Part shown: in pieces, positions 1 to 8,225 of the stretch
Layout of the letters: each line of letters starts with the position of its first letter
How positions within the stretch are numbered: the first letter of the stretch is position 1
From: a virus
DNA: 63,256 bases
Strand: one strand, 5' to 3'
IMG/VR virus record: IMGVR_UViG_3300046690_000263
Span: 1 to 63,256 of that record
Made by a program: the position numbers and the translations under genes
Notes under the pieces: generated by a model
The model's database searches: none
What the model saw: only the letters and a program-made list of their open reading frames with translations
What the model was told of the DNA's origin: nothing

Positions 1-132
1 TGACAATCTCCTACAGTTGAGGGAACAGACTACAGCCCCCTGTCACGGGGCTGGGTATGTCGCCTAGAGCTTGCGCAGCCAGTTCTGCCGGGTATTGGTG
101 AAGCCCCTGTTCAGAGCGTACTTGTGCGCCTG
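1..132. repeat. Terminal direct repeat, left copy
   Basis: Bases 1-132 recur at 63125-63256; the first 126 bases are identical and the only difference is C127 versus T63251. Reading through the join restores an uninterrupted gene order, with the gene at 64-267 following the one at 62913-63125 on the minus strand. The simplest reading is an assembler overlap of a circular or terminally redundant genome. A true packaged terminal repeat cannot be excluded, but it would normally be identical at both ends. Confidence 0.9.
18..60 (-). repeat. 43-nt leader element with hairpin, copy 1
   Basis: A 43-nt sequence identical to 552-594, repeated again at 63142-63184 through the terminal overlap. It contains a 7-bp stem (33-39 with 47-53) around a 7-nt loop. 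On the minus strand it lies after the stop of the gene at 64-267 and before the Shine-Dalgarno (TAGGAG) of the gene at 62913-63125. The other copy has the same arrangement. There is no U-tract, so an RNA-processing, stability or translation-control element is more likely than a terminator. Confidence 0.7.
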
Positions 133-267
133 CTGGATCAGCGTCCCTACTTCGTCTTTAACACCTGTGAACACCTTCAAATCCCTGCCGCGATAACGCA
201 GTGCGACAAACCAAGATTGCGGAGCATGCAGGCATTCGCCAATGTCCATCACTGCTACCCTGTTCAT
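64..267 (-). CDS. Hypothetical protein, 67 aa
   Basis: Small basic protein of the leftward operon with no family I recognise. ATG at 267 has an AAGGAG ribosome-binding site 6 nt upstream, inside the 3' end of the preceding gene, whose TGA (269-271) is separated by one base; translation is probably coupled. The middle (WFVALRYRGRDLKVFTG) looks like a beta-rich fold and the C-terminus is Arg/Asn-rich. Its 3' part is duplicated at the window end because of the terminal overlap. Confidence 0.75.
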   Translation of the reverse strand: MNRVAVMDIGECLHAPQSWFVALRYRGRDLKVFTGVKDEVGTLIQQAHKYALNRGFTNTRQNWLRKL

Positions 268-268
268 T

Positions 269-535
269 TCATTCTCCTTGGATCACGTAATCGGGTTCAG
301 TGTTGCTGGGGTCTGCGAACCACTTCTTTTCGAGCAGGTAGTCCACAGCAATCTCGATTGCTTCGTCTTCGTCCAGCGTGAATCCCATGTAGCTGAACAC
401 AGCCACGAACAGGGGTTCGAAACCACACTGCCAGCCGATCAGGCAAGCGTTGGCAGGGATGTCGGCGTGGGTGCGGACAGCGAGGGCATCGTCCAGTACC
501 GGGCCTATGTACTTCATTGCTTCAGAGCGTTTCAT
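269..535 (-). CDS. Hypothetical acidic protein, 88 aa
   Basis: Unrecognised small protein. ATG at 535 is preceded by TAGGAG and, further upstream, by the 43-nt hairpin leader element (552-594). The C-terminal half is acidic (DEDEAIEIAVDYLLEKK) and probably helical. It is tightly followed by the gene at 64-267. Small early phage proteins of this kind often act on host targets, but nothing here shows that directly. Confidence 0.75.
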   Translation of the reverse strand: MKRSEAMKYIGPVLDDALAVRTHADIPANACLIGWQCGFEPLFVAVFSYMGFTLDEDEAIEIAVDYLLEKKWFADPSNTEPDYVIQGE

Positions 536-551
536 GATCGACTCCTACGGA

Positions 552-594
552 TGAGGGAACAGACTACAGCCCCCTGTCACGGGGCTGGGTATGT
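552..594 (-). repeat. 43-nt leader element with hairpin, copy 2
   Basis: Identical 43-nt copy of 18-60. It lies on the minus strand between the stop of the DUF932 gene (599) and the TAGGAG ribosome-binding site of the gene at 269-535. Similarity continues a few bases towards that site. Two copies, each heading a small leftward gene, argue for a functional 5'-leader element. Confidence 0.7.
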
Positions 595-598
595 TTCC

Positions 599-1579
599 TT
601 ACACCGTCAGCAGTTCAAGCGCCTTGGTCTTCAGGTCGTCGCCAGCACCGAACCATGCGGACGCCAGCCGGTTGTCTTGCGACGTTGCGCGAACGTGGTA
701 GTCCGCGTACTCCGTCACAGCGTTCAGCAGACCCCAGCGCGTACCCTTCACGCCGGACATCGTTGCGCCCTTCCCTGCCCCTTCAAACAGAGCCATGATG
801 GTCTTGTAGCCACGCGTTGCACGCGCATCGGTGATCTGTTCCAGCGTGGCCTTGTTCCAGTCTTCCTTGGTCAGCAGCTTGAACACGGTCTGTTCAGCTT
901 CGTCGTTGCGCACGTTCTCGCTGGCAAGCTGGCGCATCGTGTGCACCCACTGCGTGAAGCCGTCGCGTTCGATACCAAGCTGGTCTTTCATCGCAGCGCT
1001 ATCGAACACGCTGCGGTGGCTGATCTTCACTTCGTGCTTGGCCTTGCCGGTCAGCGCTTGCGAGATTGTGTTGTTGCACACGACACGCACCGTGGTGAAT
1101 CGCCCCGTGGTAGCGAGCGAGCCGTCTGCCGCAGTGGCCAGCAGCAGATACTGGCCAACCAGATCAGCACCCGACTTGATCACAGCCGTCTGACCCGTGC
1201 GGGCCAGCGCCCAAAACCGCTTTCCGCCGAACAGCGTGCCAGCCGTTTCGAGCGTGAAGCCTGCGACGCCCGTCAGGTCAGCGAAGAACTCCATGACTTC
1301 ACGCGGCTGGACGATCTTGAACTTGCTGGACACGATGCCCAGTGCGTCTTTCGTGTCCGAACGGAACAGCACGTGCTGGTCTTCAATGATGCGCGTGTTG
1401 GCGTCGTCGCCGTACCGGACCCGCGAGCGCTTGATGTCCCAGTCCATGCCTGCGGCTTCGGTCCACTGGGCGATGGTCATGTTTTCTTCCAGCTTCTGAC
1501 CAAGGCCGTGCCACGGCGTGTCGCCAACGTAGGCCATTTCAACCTTGCCGTTTGCGCGTTCTGTGAGTTGGTGTGCCAT
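599..1579 (-). CDS. DUF932 phage/plasmid-like protein, 326 aa
   Basis: Matches the DUF932/TIGR03299 phage/plasmid-like family: an N-terminal TPWHGLG motif near residue 22, a central GKRFWALARTG segment and the family's usual length of about 320 aa. Members are common on phages and conjugative plasmids; their biochemical role is not settled. ATG at 1579 has an AGGAGA site. It is the first sizeable gene of the leftward operon, behind promoter 1733-1761, which implies early, strong expression. The family call is firm; the function is open. Confidence 0.88.
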   Translation of the reverse strand: MAHQLTERANGKVEMAYVGDTPWHGLGQKLEENMTIAQWTEAAGMDWDIKRSRVRYGDDANTRIIEDQHVLFRSDTKDALGIVSSKFKIVQPREVMEFFADLTGVAGFTLETAGTLFGGKRFWALARTGQTAVIKSGADLVGQYLLLATAADGSLATTGRFTTVRVVCNNTISQALTGKAKHEVKISHRSVFDSAAMKDQLGIERDGFTQWVHTMRQLASENVRNDEAEQTVFKLLTKEDWNKATLEQITDARATRGYKTIMALFEGAGKGATMSGVKGTRWGLLNAVTEYADYHVRATSQDNRLASAWFGAGDDLKTKALELLTV

Positions 1580-1614
1580 TTTGATTCTCCTGTTCAGTCA
1601 GATGTGAGAGCGGT

Positions 1615-1677
1615 TTAGATGCAGAGAAACGACAGGTAGACCATGGTGCCGATGAGAGCGACGAAGAACAGTTTCAT
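1615..1677 (-). CDS. Putative 20-aa hydrophobic leader microprotein
   Basis: A 20-codon frame begins with ATG at 1677, with a GGGGAAA site a few bases upstream, and ends in TAA. The peptide (MKLFFVALIGTMVYLSFLCI) is almost wholly one membrane segment after a single Lys. It is the first open frame after the leftward promoter at 1733-1761. It could be a membrane micropeptide or a translated leader; at this length chance is a real alternative. Confidence 0.4.
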   Translation of the reverse strand: MKLFFVALIGTMVYLSFLCI

Positions 1678-1732
1678 TTTTATTTCCCCAGTTGGTTTCG
1701 AGTGTCGGGCAATGGCTCTGCCCTTGGGATGA

Positions 1733-1761
1733 ACTATAGGATATGACATATCAGTGTCCAA
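1733..1761 (-). promoter_or_regulatory. Leftward sigma70-like promoter
   Basis: On the minus strand a TTGGAC -35 (1756-1761) and a TATAGT -10 (1733-1738) are separated by exactly 17 nt. Nothing else in the gap fits as well. It would start RNA near 1726 and drive the 20-aa leader frame, the DUF932 gene and the small genes across the contig junction. The 48770-48798 promoter shares the same TATAGT -10, so host RNA polymerase probably reads both. Confidence 0.65.
1740..1752. promoter_or_regulatory. Palindromic operator candidate inside leftward promoter
   Basis: GATATG-A-CATATC is a perfect 13-bp palindrome lying in the spacer between the -10 and -35 of promoter 1733-1761, a standard place for a repressor to block polymerase. 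I did not see the same palindrome at the other promoters, so it would serve a dedicated regulator. Confidence 0.45.
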
Positions 1762-1802
1762 TAGGTACAAACCCTAATACGTGCTGCTTTTATAGTGCTT
1801 TC

Positions 1803-1831
1803 CTGCCACCTTGGCGGAAAAATGCTATATT
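1803..1831 (+). promoter_or_regulatory. Candidate rightward late promoter
   Basis: CTGCCA (1803-1808) and TATATT (1826-1831) are spaced by 17 nt and point towards the packaging genes. The -35 matches four of six consensus positions and the -10 five. A GTGCTGCT half-site lies just upstream at 1781-1788. Together with the leftward promoter it makes this gap a divergent control region. Confidence 0.45.
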
Positions 1832-1862
1832 CCCTTTCGGGCCAGTGCGCCCTAAACCCCTG

Positions 1863-1885
1863 AAAGCCCCGCCAGTCGGGGCTTT
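1863..1885 (+). terminator. Terminator-like hairpin in late leader (attenuator candidate)
   Basis: AAAGCCCC (1863-1870) pairs with GGGGCTTT (1878-1885) over a 7-nt loop, with the 3' arm running into TTTT. It sits between the predicted late promoter and the first late gene (ATG 1906). It would stop most RNA unless polymerase is modified, which fits late control by antitermination. It could instead block read-in from upstream. Confidence 0.55.
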
Positions 1886-1905
1886 TCGCATTTCTGGAGC
1901 CAGCA

Positions 1906-2244
1906 ATGGGCACATGCGTGGAAATCGCGGTAGACGACAACGGACAGGTCACGGTTGGCCTGTGCGACGGACCCTCGGACGCGAGCCAAACCCAGCCAGC
2001 AAAGAGCATTGGCGATGCGCTTGCAATGGCTCGGCACCTGCTGATGCAGCCGCAGCAGTCGGGGCAATCGTCTGATCAGACTAGTTCTGGCACGCCAAAC
2101 GGCGCGGGCGGCGGCACCGGTCCCGATGCAACTGGCACGACTGTTTCCAGCACGCAGGACGCCGGATCGAGCGGCGAAGCGGGGCCGCAGGATGCAAAAG
2201 CGCTATGGGATTCACTGGCGCAAATGAACTTGCCGCAGAACTGA
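1906..2244 (+). CDS. Hypothetical protein, first late gene, 112 aa
   Basis: First gene after the late leader. ATG 1906 has GGAG 7 nt upstream. The N-terminal ~45 residues look folded (MGTCVEIAVDDNGQVTVGL); a Ser/Gly/Thr-rich linker follows, then a short helix (AKALWDSLAQMNL). No family recognised. Its position directly before the terminase genes suggests a packaging or head role, which is inference only. Confidence 0.7.
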   Translation: MGTCVEIAVDDNGQVTVGLCDGPSDASQTQPAKSIGDALAMARHLLMQPQQSGQSSDQTSSGTPNGAGGGTGPDATGTTVSSTQDAGSSGEAGPQDAKALWDSLAQMNLPQN

Positions 2245-2330
2245 ACAGCACACGGTTTCACTGTTCAGCCTGCTACTGAACAGCAATTGCAGCAGTTGAG
2301 CCAGTGAAACGGCTGAATCAGGGGATTCAC

Positions 2331-3185
2331 ATGGTTACAGGTATCGCGCGCACACAGAAGCGGGGCTGGGCAGACATGCTAGGCAAACCCGCAACGGATG
2401 AAGCTGAACAGGCAGCGCGTCGCGCTCGCTTTGCTGCAATGCTGGACAGTGCGCCCAGCGAATCGAGCAGCGAAAAGGAACTGGTTCCAGACGCTTCCCC
2501 CGGACAGGGGAACTCAGAAGCGGCAGAAAACGCTGCCCTGCTCCGGTTAGCTGGTGGCGACAAGGAGAAGGCCGAGATACTGCGCAAGGCCATTGAAGCG
2601 CAGACAGCCGAACGCTTCGCCTCTGCAATGGCGCTCGACTACGCCACCAACATGGTGCTGGCAAAGCGTGCTGGACAGCTAGAGAAGCTCACGCCCGAAT
2701 ATGTCGCCATGCGGCAGGGCATCAAGTGCACCGATGAAGTGCTGGAGGGCATTCTCTCGCAGGTGGCTGACGGCATCAGCGTCTACCGCATCTGCAAGCG
2801 CGACGACATGCCAACCAGTGCGGCAGTGCTGAAGAAGCTGAACAGCGCAGACTGGTTGCAGAAGTATCAGGCCGCATTGCTTGCGCGAGCCGATAAGCAC
2901 GTGGACGAGATAGCCGACGCCGCACGCGAACTCACTGCGGCAGTTGCGGCTGGCGCATCGTCCGATGTGGTCAACGCCATCAAGGTGCATATCAACACGC
3001 TGCAATGGATCGCGGCGCGTATCAACCCAGCCAAGTACGGCGACCGGCAGACCGTGGACATGACCGCCACTGTCAAGCTCACTGAACAGCAGGTAGACAC
3101 CCGCCTGAGCCAGCTACTGGGCAAGGCAGGGCTGGACGCCGCAGCGCTGAACGCCGCACCGGACCCGGATAGCAAGGGGCAATGA
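2331..3185 (+). CDS. terS: Terminase small subunit, 284 aa
   Basis: DNA-recognition subunit of the packaging motor. A central HTH-like segment (GISVYRICKRDDMPTSAAVLKKL, around residues 145-167) is followed by coiled helices and the INPAKYGDR signature seen near the C-terminus of many phage small terminases. It directly precedes TerL and overlaps it by 4 nt (ATGA). I chose ATG 2331 because AGGGGA lies 5 nt upstream; an in-frame GTG at 2304 would add 9 residues but has no good site. Confidence 0.85.
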   Translation: MVTGIARTQKRGWADMLGKPATDEAEQAARRARFAAMLDSAPSESSSEKELVPDASPGQGNSEAAENAALLRLAGGDKEKAEILRKAIEAQTAERFASAMALDYATNMVLAKRAGQLEKLTPEYVAMRQGIKCTDEVLEGILSQVADGISVYRICKRDDMPTSAAVLKKLNSADWLQKYQAALLARADKHVDEIADAARELTAAVAAGASSDVVNAIKVHINTLQWIAARINPAKYGDRQTVDMTATVKLTEQQVDTRLSQLLGKAGLDAAALNAAPDPDSKGQ

Positions 3186-4693
3186 TGCAGACCGACAATG
3201 TGGCAGTCCAGCCGGTCATTCCCGCGTCCGTGCTGGACAGCATCGATTACACCAAGCTGGACCTCGCGCGCCTCACGTTTGATGAGAAGCAGGAGCTACT
3301 GGACCTGTTGACTCTCAAGCACAACATGGCGAATGAGAACAGGCTTCGTGACTACGCACCCTACCCGAAGCAGCGCGACTTCCACAACGCGGGTTCGCTG
3401 GACGGCATCTTCGAGCGCCTGCTGCGTGCTGGCAATCAGGTAGGCAAGACGTGGAGCGCGGGCTTTGAGACCGCGATGCACCTGACTGGCCGCTACCCTG
3501 AGTGGTGGCAAGGCAAGGTGTTCAGACACCCAACTCAGGGCTGGGTCGCTGGCGTGACCGGCGAATCGACGCGCGACAACCCGCAGCGCATCTTGCTGGG
3601 CCGCGTGGGCATGTGGGGCACTGGTGCAATACCCGCTGAATGCATCATCAAGATTCAGCGCAAGGTGCACGGCATCGCTGACTCAGTGGACTATGTTCAG
3701 GTCTCACACGCAAGCGGCGGCATCAGCACGGTCTACTTCAAGAGCTATGAACAGGGCCGCGAGAAGTTCCAAGGCGAGACACTGGACTTCATCTGGTTTG
3801 ATGAGGAACCAGACATAGAGATTTACTCCGAGGGCAAGACACGGACGCAGGCAGGCGACGAGGGTCGCGGCGGCATCGTGTACATGACCTTCACTCCCCT
3901 GCTGGGCATGTCGGACGTGGTGAAGCGCTACCTGATCGACAAGGAGCCGGGGACGCACGACACCAACATGACCATTGCGGACGCGCTGCACTACACCGAG
4001 GCACGACGCGCGCAGATCATCGCAGGCTACCTGCCGCACGAACGCGAGGCCCGTGCCAAGGGCATTCCAGTGCTGGGCAGTGGCCGCGTGTATCCCGTGG
4101 TTGAGTCAATGGTGGCTGAACAGGCGTTTCGCATTCCCATGCACTGGCCGCGCATCTGCGGCGTTGACTTCGGTTGGGATCACCCGGCAGCAGGCGTCTG
4201 GATGGCATGGGACCGCGACACCGACACGATCCACGTGTACGACTGCTACAGGCAGCGCGAGCAAACGGCCATCTTTCACGGCGCGATCATCAAGGCCAAG
4301 GGCGCATGGATTCCGGTCGCGTGGCCGCACGATGGCATGCAGCACGGCAAGGCAGACGGCGCGGAACTCGCGGCCAGCTATCGCAAGTACGGCGCGAACA
4401 TGCTGGACAGTCACGCTAAAGACCCTGAACACGGTATCTCACTTGAGGCAACCGTGGGCATGGTGCTGGAGCGCATGCAGACGGGACGCCTGAAGATCGC
4501 GGCGCACCTGACAGAGCTATGGGAAGAATTCCGGCTGTATCACCGCGAGAAAGGTCTCATCGTGAAGGTGAACGACGACTTATTGAGCGCGATGCGATAC
4601 GGGATCATGGCAATCGACAAGGCAGAGACCCCAGCGCCTGAACGCGCTGTGATCCCTTCATTCGGCGTTCTGGATGGCGATGCAGGGTACTGA
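3182..4693 (+). CDS. terL: Terminase large subunit, 503 aa
   Basis: ATPase-nuclease that pumps DNA into the prohead. Visible parts: Walker A (AGNQVGKT, about residues 83-90), Walker B (LDFIWFDEEPD, about 200-210), and RNase H-like nuclease acidic residues in CGVDFGWDHP (about 325-334) and DDLLSAMRYG (about 464-473). Length is normal for the family and no key motif is missing. The start ATG overlaps the TerS stop; a second Met at 3185 could also serve. Confidence 0.95.
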   Translation: MMQTDNVAVQPVIPASVLDSIDYTKLDLARLTFDEKQELLDLLTLKHNMANENRLRDYAPYPKQRDFHNAGSLDGIFERLLRAGNQVGKTWSAGFETAMHLTGRYPEWWQGKVFRHPTQGWVAGVTGESTRDNPQRILLGRVGMWGTGAIPAECIIKIQRKVHGIADSVDYVQVSHASGGISTVYFKSYEQGREKFQGETLDFIWFDEEPDIEIYSEGKTRTQAGDEGRGGIVYMTFTPLLGMSDVVKRYLIDKEPGTHDTNMTIADALHYTEARRAQIIAGYLPHEREARAKGIPVLGSGRVYPVVESMVAEQAFRIPMHWPRICGVDFGWDHPAAGVWMAWDRDTDTIHVYDCYRQREQTAIFHGAIIKAKGAWIPVAWPHDGMQHGKADGAELAASYRKYGANMLDSHAKDPEHGISLEATVGMVLERMQTGRLKIAAHLTELWEEFRLYHREKGLIVKVNDDLLSAMRYGIMAIDKAETPAPERAVIPSFGVLDGDAGY

Positions 4694-4695
4694 TC

Positions 4696-5277
4696 ATGAA
4701 CAACATTAAAACCATATTGCACGGCTTGCCTGTCCAGCCGTTGCTCGACTCTTTGCAGCCTGAAATGTGGGAAGACATAACCATGCGCCAACGCTATCCC
4801 GGCAGCGCGCATGCGGACACGGAGTGCATCTTTCTTCGTGGGCCGCGTTCTTTCCTGAACTTCTTCGCGGTTGACGCACAGGACTACCCTCGCCTAGAAC
4901 AGGTGATCGAGCCGCTGATGCTGGTGTTGCGGCCACTGCTGAACACCATCGATTGCCAGCCCGATGAACTGGGCCGCGTAATGCTGGTGAAGCTGCTGCC
5001 CCGTGGCCATGTGAAGGTGCACACCGACACCGGGCCATACGCTGATGCTTTCCAGCGTCACCACGTGGTGCTGTCCACCAACGATCACTGCGTGTATCAC
5101 TGCGGCGATGAGAGCGCGAAGCATGCAGCGGGCGACGCGTTCTGGTTCGATCACCACGCCCCGCACCACTCCCACAACTACGGCGACACCGACCGCATCC
5201 ACCTGATCGTGGACACGCTGGAGCGGCGTGCGTCTGCCACTGGCACCAACTGGAGCGACCTGTGTCCGAAAAACTGA
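4696..5277 (+). CDS. Aspartyl/asparaginyl beta-hydroxylase-like dioxygenase, 193 aa
   Basis: Resembles the Asp/Asn beta-hydroxylase branch of 2-oxoglutarate/Fe(II) dioxygenases. Candidate iron ligands are H and D in VHTDTG (about residues 109 and 111) and the distal H in RIHLIVD (about 168). An Arg-His pair (FQRHHVVLST) lies between, and the FWFDHHAPHHSHNYGD segment resembles the family's barrel strand. It could hydroxylate a phage or host protein side chain. It starts 2 nt after the terL stop, so it is part of the packaging cluster. Confidence 0.75.
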   Translation: MNNIKTILHGLPVQPLLDSLQPEMWEDITMRQRYPGSAHADTECIFLRGPRSFLNFFAVDAQDYPRLEQVIEPLMLVLRPLLNTIDCQPDELGRVMLVKLLPRGHVKVHTDTGPYADAFQRHHVVLSTNDHCVYHCGDESAKHAAGDAFWFDHHAPHHSHNYGDTDRIHLIVDTLERRASATGTNWSDLCPKN

Positions 5278-5591
5278 TGTCCGAACTGATGAGCGAACTG
5301 GCGCAACGACCAGTGGTGCACATCGGCATGGGCCGCATGGTCCGCACGCTGGGACCGTGGAGCAATGGCCACGAAGAACAGTGCGCGGTAGTCACCCACG
5401 TGTATGGCGCAGGCATCCCCGGATGCAAGGTCAATCTGCACGTGTTCGTGGACCTAGCGCAGCCGCTGATCTGCGAGGACGTGCCGTGGTATCCCAGCCG
5501 CGCGCATGCTGAACAGGCACTCGCTGCGGACGCAGAGAAGGCCAACATCATCGGCGGCGCAGTCTGCTGCTATTACCCTGACCGGGAGTGA
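5262..5591 (+). CDS. Hypothetical protein between dioxygenase and portal, 109 aa
   Basis: Small protein with a beta-rich centre (GPWSNGHEEQCAVVTHVYG, then CKVNLHVFVD), a pattern often seen in short proteins next to podoviral portal genes. GTG 5262 has GGAG 6 nt upstream; ATG 5277, overlapping the previous stop as TGATG, is an equally credible start. Function unknown; a small virion or assembly factor is plausible. Confidence 0.75.
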   Translation: MSEKLMSELMSELAQRPVVHIGMGRMVRTLGPWSNGHEEQCAVVTHVYGAGIPGCKVNLHVFVDLAQPLICEDVPWYPSRAHAEQALAADAEKANIIGGAVCCYYPDRE

Positions 5592-5593
5592 AC

Positions 5594-7984
5594 ATGAGCG
5601 ACGTAATGACAAGCTCCACGGACCCAGTGGCGCAGTCCAACACATTCGAAGACGCAGAAGCCCAGCTAGAACGCCTGCAACTGTTCAGCGCTGTGCTGGT
5701 GAAGCGCCGCAATGAAGCCATTCAGGCACGTGCGGCAAGCGGCACTGAACGGCGCTGGCTTGACGACCTCGACAACTATCAGGGCCGCGACGCCAGCACC
5801 CGGCGCGTTGACCTGATGGACAGCGTGAGCGGCACGCAGGTGGCGCAGCGTCGCACGGCCAACGACACCACGACCGGCAAACGGTCCACGGTGTTCGTGC
5901 AACTGACGCGGCAGAAGACCAACGCGTGTGCGGCTCGCGCGGCTGACATGCTGTTCCCCACGGACGACAAGAACTGGGGCATCAAGCCGACGCCAGTCCC
6001 GGAGTTGATGGACGCGCTGAAGCACGGCACCAATCAGCCCTACATCGATCCGCAGACCAACCAGCCCCTGCCCCACCCGAACCCCGACCCGCATCCGCCG
6101 CAGCAGCCCAACCCTGACGGCAGCATGCCACCGGCACCGCAGCCGGGACCGGGCCAGCTAGTCACGATGTCGGATATCGCGGCTGAACAGATGCAGATTG
6201 CGCAGGCCAAGGCAACGGCCATGGAGCGCGAGATTGACGACCAGTTGACGGAGTGCAGCTACAACGGCGAGGGCCGCAAGGTCTTGCAGGATGCCGCGAA
6301 GCTGGGCACCGGCATTCTCAAGGGTCCGGCAGTCACCAACCGCATCAAGAAGAAGTGGACGAAGAAGACGGACCCGAACAATCCGAAAGTCTCTGTCCAG
6401 ATGCTGGAAATGGTTCAGGAAGTCCGGCCCCAGTCGTACCGCGTGGACCCGTGGAACTTCTACCCTGACCCCACGTGCGGCGACAACCATCAGAACGGCG
6501 CGTATGTCTTCGAGCGTGAGTTCATGCCGGGACGCGTGCTGGCAAAGATGGCCAAGGTTCCCGGCTACAACTGGCAGGCCATTGCACTGTGTCTCGCTGA
6601 AGGCCCGCAGCACGTGCACAGCAGCGGCACCTACACGGACAACGTGCGTGCTGGCGACCTTTCCTACAACCAAGGGAACTATCAGGACAAGCGCTACGAG
6701 TTGTGGACGTACACGGGCGACATTGACCGCGACGACCTCGCGACTGTCGGACTCACGCCACCGGAGAATGCGGAGTCGTGGCTGGTGACGTTCAGCGCTG
6801 TCATCGTCATGTGCAACAACCGCATCATCAAGGCGATGCTGAACCCGCTGGACACGGGCGACTTTCCCTACGACATGTTCCGTTGGGAGCGCGTGGACCT
6901 GTCGCCGTTCGGCGTTGGCGTGCCGTACCTGATGCGCTACGCGCAACGCACACTCAATGCGGCATGGCGCGCGATGCTGGACAACATGGCGCTGTCCAGT
7001 GGCCCGCAGATCATCATGAACAAGAAGGCCGTGACTCCAGCAGACGGTAACTGGGAACTCACGGCCCGCAAGCTGTGGTTCATGGCGGGCGAGGAACAGG
7101 ACGTGCAGAAGGCGTTTTGGGTCTTTGAAGTCCAGTCGCATCAGGCAGAGATTGCCGCGATCATCGACCTCGCGCAGAAGTTCGCTGACGAGGAAACGAG
7201 CCTGCCGCAGATCGCACAGGGCGAGCAAGGCACGGCACCGGATACGGTCGGCGGCATGTCCATCCTGATGAACAGCGCGAACACGGTCCTGCGGCGCATC
7301 GTGAAGCAGTACGACGATGAGGTCACGCGTCCGCACATCCGGCGCTACTACGACTGGAACATGCAGTACAACGAGGACGAGGAAATCAAGGGCGACTTTG
7401 AAATAGACGCCCGTGGTTCTTCGGTGCTGATCGTTCGTGACCAGATGCAGCAAGGGATCATGAACACCATGAACATGGCGAAAGACCCTGACTACGCTGT
7501 GTTCGTGGACAAGCAGAAGCTGTTCAGGAAGGCGCTGGAAATGCAGCACGTCACGCCTGACGATGTAATGAACACACCTGAGCAGATTCAGGCGAATCTC
7601 GAAGCGATGAAGAACGCACCGCCTCCGGTCGATCCGCGTGTCCAGTCTACGCAGATCAAGTCGCAGACCGACGCAGAGATTGCCAAGCTGCGTGTGCAGG
7701 GCGAAGCACAGTACGTGCAGACGCAGGAGCAGATCGCCCGCGACAGCCACGCCACCGAGATTGCCAAGCTACAGATTCAGCGCGAACTCGCGATCCTGCA
7801 ATACGCAACCCAGCAGAAGATGCAACTGACCGATGTCAAGGCCCAGCTAGTCATGCTTGCCATGAAGCAGGGCCACGACTCGGCACAGGCGCAGGCCGAA
7901 CGGATGACGCGCGCAGTCGGCGCACCGGCTGGCCCTGCTGATTCAGCCCAACCGCAGCAACAACCCGATGAGGCATTTCAATGA
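5594..7984 (+). CDS. Portal (head-tail connector) protein, 796 aa
   Basis: Large podoviral-type portal, the dodecameric ring through which DNA enters and leaves the head. Supporting features are its place between TerL and the scaffold/capsid genes, its length near 800 aa, the YRVDPWNFYPDPTCGD segment typical of these portals, and a long helical Gln/Ala-rich C-terminal tail. A Pro-rich insert (about residues 160-190) probably forms a loop. ATG 5594 has GGGAG 5 nt upstream and is preferred over the GTG at 5588. Confidence 0.88.
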   Translation: MSDVMTSSTDPVAQSNTFEDAEAQLERLQLFSAVLVKRRNEAIQARAASGTERRWLDDLDNYQGRDASTRRVDLMDSVSGTQVAQRRTANDTTTGKRSTVFVQLTRQKTNACAARAADMLFPTDDKNWGIKPTPVPELMDALKHGTNQPYIDPQTNQPLPHPNPDPHPPQQPNPDGSMPPAPQPGPGQLVTMSDIAAEQMQIAQAKATAMEREIDDQLTECSYNGEGRKVLQDAAKLGTGILKGPAVTNRIKKKWTKKTDPNNPKVSVQMLEMVQEVRPQSYRVDPWNFYPDPTCGDNHQNGAYVFEREFMPGRVLAKMAKVPGYNWQAIALCLAEGPQHVHSSGTYTDNVRAGDLSYNQGNYQDKRYELWTYTGDIDRDDLATVGLTPPENAESWLVTFSAVIVMCNNRIIKAMLNPLDTGDFPYDMFRWERVDLSPFGVGVPYLMRYAQRTLNAAWRAMLDNMALSSGPQIIMNKKAVTPADGNWELTARKLWFMAGEEQDVQKAFWVFEVQSHQAEIAAIIDLAQKFADEETSLPQIAQGEQGTAPDTVGGMSILMNSANTVLRRIVKQYDDEVTRPHIRRYYDWNMQYNEDEEIKGDFEIDARGSSVLIVRDQMQQGIMNTMNMAKDPDYAVFVDKQKLFRKALEMQHVTPDDVMNTPEQIQANLEAMKNAPPPVDPRVQSTQIKSQTDAEIAKLRVQGEAQYVQTQEQIARDSHATEIAKLQIQRELAILQYATQQKMQLTDVKAQLVMLAMKQGHDSAQAQAERMTRAVGAPAGPADSAQPQQQPDEAFQ

Positions 7985-8193
7985 GCGGCCCCGTTCAAAA
8001 CACTGTTTCATTCGTACTGGACAGCGCGGGTGTGCCGTTCAGCCCTGAGTCCTGCTCCCATGTCTACGGCTACACCGGCACGGACATGACGAGCGACACG
8101 GCAACCGATGCCCAAGGTGTTCAGCGTCGCAAGACCTACACCTACGCCGCTGACATCGTGCAAACCGAATCCATGTGGGTCCGGTTGCCGTAA
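7981..8193 (+). CDS. Hypothetical protein, 70 aa
   Basis: Small protein overlapping the portal stop (ATGA). It contains one short repeated-looking beta segment (SHVYGYTGTDMTSDTATDAQG) and no signal or membrane helix. It lies just before the first tail-spike gene. No family recognised; a small structural or adaptor role is possible from context only. Confidence 0.65.
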   Translation: MSGPVQNTVSFVLDSAGVPFSPESCSHVYGYTGTDMTSDTATDAQGVQRRKTYTYAADIVQTESMWVRLP

Positions 8194-8225
8194 AGCAGTA
8201 CCCTTCCCCACTCTTGGAGTCTCAC

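Noticed and set aside
6158-7750. 530-codon minus-strand frame opposite the portal gene
   Set aside because: A shadow of the portal; Val/His/Arg/Leu-rich throughout with no domain pattern.
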